From assembly GCA_963716125.1 (NCBI GenBank), contig OY970294.1, forward strand, positions 2,108,001-2,172,000: a stretch of 64,000 nucleotides of DNA, given 5' to 3'. Position numbers and translations under genes: made by a program. This DNA is from Acidiluteibacter sp963716125. Lineage in GTDB: Bacteria > Bacteroidota > Bacteroidia > Flavobacteriales_E > Vicingaceae. The notes below the pieces were generated by a model, which did no database searches, was not told the origin of the DNA, and was given only the letters and a program-made list of their open reading frames with translations. Numbering within the stretch: position 1 is the first letter of the stretch; the number at the start of each line of letters is the position of its first letter. Of the stretch, positions 62,633-64,000 are shown piece after piece.

Positions 62633-62720
62633 TTTTAATCAAATAAAATCGCCAAGCGATTTTGTTCATTAGTTATTCCGTAGTTTCGGGAGCAAATTGT
62701 ATCTTTGTCTGAAGCACAAC
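62633..62720 (+). repeat. Short inter-cassette module B6 (partial)
   Basis: Only part of the module is present: the shared lead-in attttaatcaaataaaatc (also at 58490-58508), one hairpin aaaatcgccaagcgatttt, cgtagtttcgggag as in B1, and then caaattgtatctttg (62693-62707), where TATCTTTG fits the -7 consensus. The AAC/GTT core is missing. Confidence 0.7.
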
Positions 62721-62771
62721 ACTTTTTACTTTAAGCGTTACCAGCAAGCTGAAAAAACCAATGAGTAAAAA

Positions 62772-63296
62772 ATGAGAAATAGAATAAAATTCCTGATTTT
62801 AACTGTATTTACGATTCTTTTGACAAATTGCAAATCATTAATTTCGTTACAGAATGTAAAGGGAAAATATAATATTATACACGAATCAAAAGGAGATTTA
62901 AATCTTAATGGGATTTCGGATGTTGCAGTTGTTACTTCAAAAAGTGATAACGAAAAAGGAATAATCATCATCTTTATAGCTGACTCAGAAGGAAATGTTT
63001 CCAAAAAACTAGTGAATGACAATCTCACTGACGTTTTCATTGAAAGATATAATCAATTGCCCGAAATAGAAATTAAAAATGGAGAATTGACCATTTCCTA
63101 TTATGGAGGAATGTGCCATCGAGAAAGTCGGAATATTATATTTAAATTTAACAAGAAATTAAATGACCTATTTTTCCAAACATTTATCATGTCGGAACAT
63201 AATGTTTGTAATGATGATATGGAACCATCAGGATATGAAACAACAAACCCTGAATTGAGAAAAATAAAATTTACGGAATATAAAGACAACTTATAA
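62772..63296 (+). CDS. Lipoprotein, hypothetical, with FG-GAP-like start
   Basis: The 174-residue protein has a lipoprotein signal (IKFLILTVFTILLTNC; Cys20). KGDLNLNGISDVAVVTSKSD resembles the Asp-rich Ca2+-binding start of FG-GAP/VCBS units (GDLNxNGxxDxxVV). The rest is beta-rich, ending NPELRKIKFTEYKDNL, with three Cys (MCHRESR, HNVCNDD). It is the last gene of the array before core-type genes resume. A surface role is possible. Confidence 0.72.
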   Translation: MRNRIKFLILTVFTILLTNCKSLISLQNVKGKYNIIHESKGDLNLNGISDVAVVTSKSDNEKGIIIIFIADSEGNVSKKLVNDNLTDVFIERYNQLPEIEIKNGELTISYYGGMCHRESRNIIFKFNKKLNDLFFQTFIMSEHNVCNDDMEPSGYETTNPELRKIKFTEYKDNL

Positions 63297-63706
63297 ATAA
63301 ATAAAACCAGCTAGTAACATTATAAAAGCGATAATGGGGCTTAAACTTCTAAAGATGAATTCTATGCGATGGAATAAACTTTACGGAAAATTGAAAATAA
63401 CGGCTTTAAAAGTCCCCACTAAGATTATATTTGACGTTATCATTCATTCCACGCATTAAGAAATCTCAATTAGTTTCTATCGCTAACGCCAAATCTTTTG
63501 AGACTAAAAAGGGATAAAATTAGTTGTTTTGTAGAAAGCTTAATTGATTGATTTTCAATAACTAAATTAGGCGTTAGTCAGAATTAACCGACATTGCGTC
63601 CTGTGCACCGAAAAAACTTGTAATTCGTAGCATTATAGACTTCGAAATACCTTGATGAAGTAGTCTTGCGAAGAATTAAACGAAGGTGAATTGACTTATT
63701 GATACA
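63297..63706. other. Intergenic sequence, array end, with decayed boundary-like sites
   Basis: No gene is seen in 410 bp. TAACATTATAAAAGCGATAA at 63315-63334 resembles the first half of the module cores, and taggcgttagtcag at 63568 resembles their inverted ends. Neither is followed by the conserved block. Confidence 0.5.
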
Positions 63707-64000
63707 TTAAAACCTAACAATAACTCTCCCTTTGGTCTCTCCTTTTAAAATTTTATCGAAATAGGGGATGATTTCATCTAAACCAACAAAAGTGGCAGCC
63801 TCTTTTGGAATTTCAATCTTCCATTTACTAGCTAAATTATTCCATATTTTTTGTCTTATATTCATTGGACATTCCGCGGATTCTATTCCTAATAAATTAA
63901 TTCCATTTAAAATAAATGGATAAACAGTAGTTTCTAATTTAGGACTGCTTACTAATCCACAACATGCCACATTTCCATTTCTATCACAAGCTTTTAAAAG
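63707..64000 (-). CDS. YhdH/AcuI-type acrylyl-CoA reductase, C-terminal 98 codons (partial)
   Basis: The frame is open to the last base of the window, so the N-terminal part is missing. The visible sequence matches the C-terminal half of MDR-superfamily quinone oxidoreductases of the YhdH/YhfP/AcuI group: NGNVACCGLVSSPKLETTVY PFILNGINLLGIESAECPM, then VGLDEIIPYFDKILKGETKG and a final RVIVRF. In that family NADPH reduces acrylyl-CoA to propionyl-CoA or related enones. The call is firm for the family, not for the substrate. Confidence 0.88.
   Translation of the reverse strand, partial: LLKACDRNGNVACCGLVSSPKLETTVYPFILNGINLLGIESAECPMNIRQKIWNNLASKWKIEIPKEAATFVGLDEIIPYFDKILKGETKGRVIVRF

Noticed and set aside
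52048..63706. Prophage or integrative conjugative element
   Set aside because: No phage structural, integrase, relaxase or conjugation genes are visible; the region is better described as a cassette-like array.

Overview
The window is a low-GC stretch of a Bacteroidota chromosome, most likely Flavobacteriales. The evidence is the T9SS C-terminal sorting domains, TonB-dependent and other outer-membrane barrels with carboxypeptidase-like N-domains, PepSY-like, DUF6090, DUF6624 and DUF4197 proteins, bifunctional RibBA, and many upstream sequences that match the Bacteroidota -7 box TAnnTTTG. No rRNA, tRNA or CRISPR array was recognised.

Positions 1-52000 are mostly ordinary chromosome, largely minus-strand between 813 and 34661. 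They include RluF, an SDR, a KAS III-like enzyme, a serine hydrolase/DUF6090/methyltransferase/DUF6624 operon, QueD, beta-carbonic anhydrase, an Rrf2 regulator, a rhodanese/mini-membrane protein/thioredoxin operon, an acyl-CoA dehydrogenase, a potassium channel with a tail zinc ribbon, a DUF4139 protein, BrkB, NDH-2, RibBA, RuvX, a TonB-type receptor, an 1100-residue TPR/YwqK-repeat protein and an M16 protease pair in which one subunit lacks the zinc motif. A 1711-residue T9SS cargo at 20604-25739 carries 24 Cys-containing repeats of about 51 residues. A DUF2254 gene (5387-7666) is split by a 958-bp IS1595-like element whose 8-bp target duplication lets the original 437-residue frame be rebuilt exactly.

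Positions 52000-63700 are a different kind of DNA: an accessory array. One to two small genes alternate with a recurring intergenic module. Each module starts with a short inverted-repeat-like core (AAC, 29-30 nt, GTTA), continues through small hairpins, and usually ends in a nearly invariant 40-45 bp block containing TAACTTTG. Cargo includes a TIR-TPR protein, a Panacea (DUF4065) antitoxin with an unknown partner, two SRPBCC proteins, a WG-repeat protein, a membrane-anchored protein broken by a second IS1595-like element (1071 bp, 8-bp TSD, frameshifted transposase), and several unknown small secreted or membrane proteins. A group II intron 3'-end remnant also lies here. The layout resembles an integron-type cassette array without a visible integrase. 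That interpretation is inference; the repeats and the gene order are seen directly.

Dispersed repeats link the two parts: a REP-like element at 480-736 recurs inverted near 52140-52255, a 35-bp repeat occurs at 10226 and 52281, and two nearly identical terminators bracket the gene at 11166-12668. The window ends inside a YhdH/AcuI-type oxidoreductase gene and begins inside an unrecognised gene.
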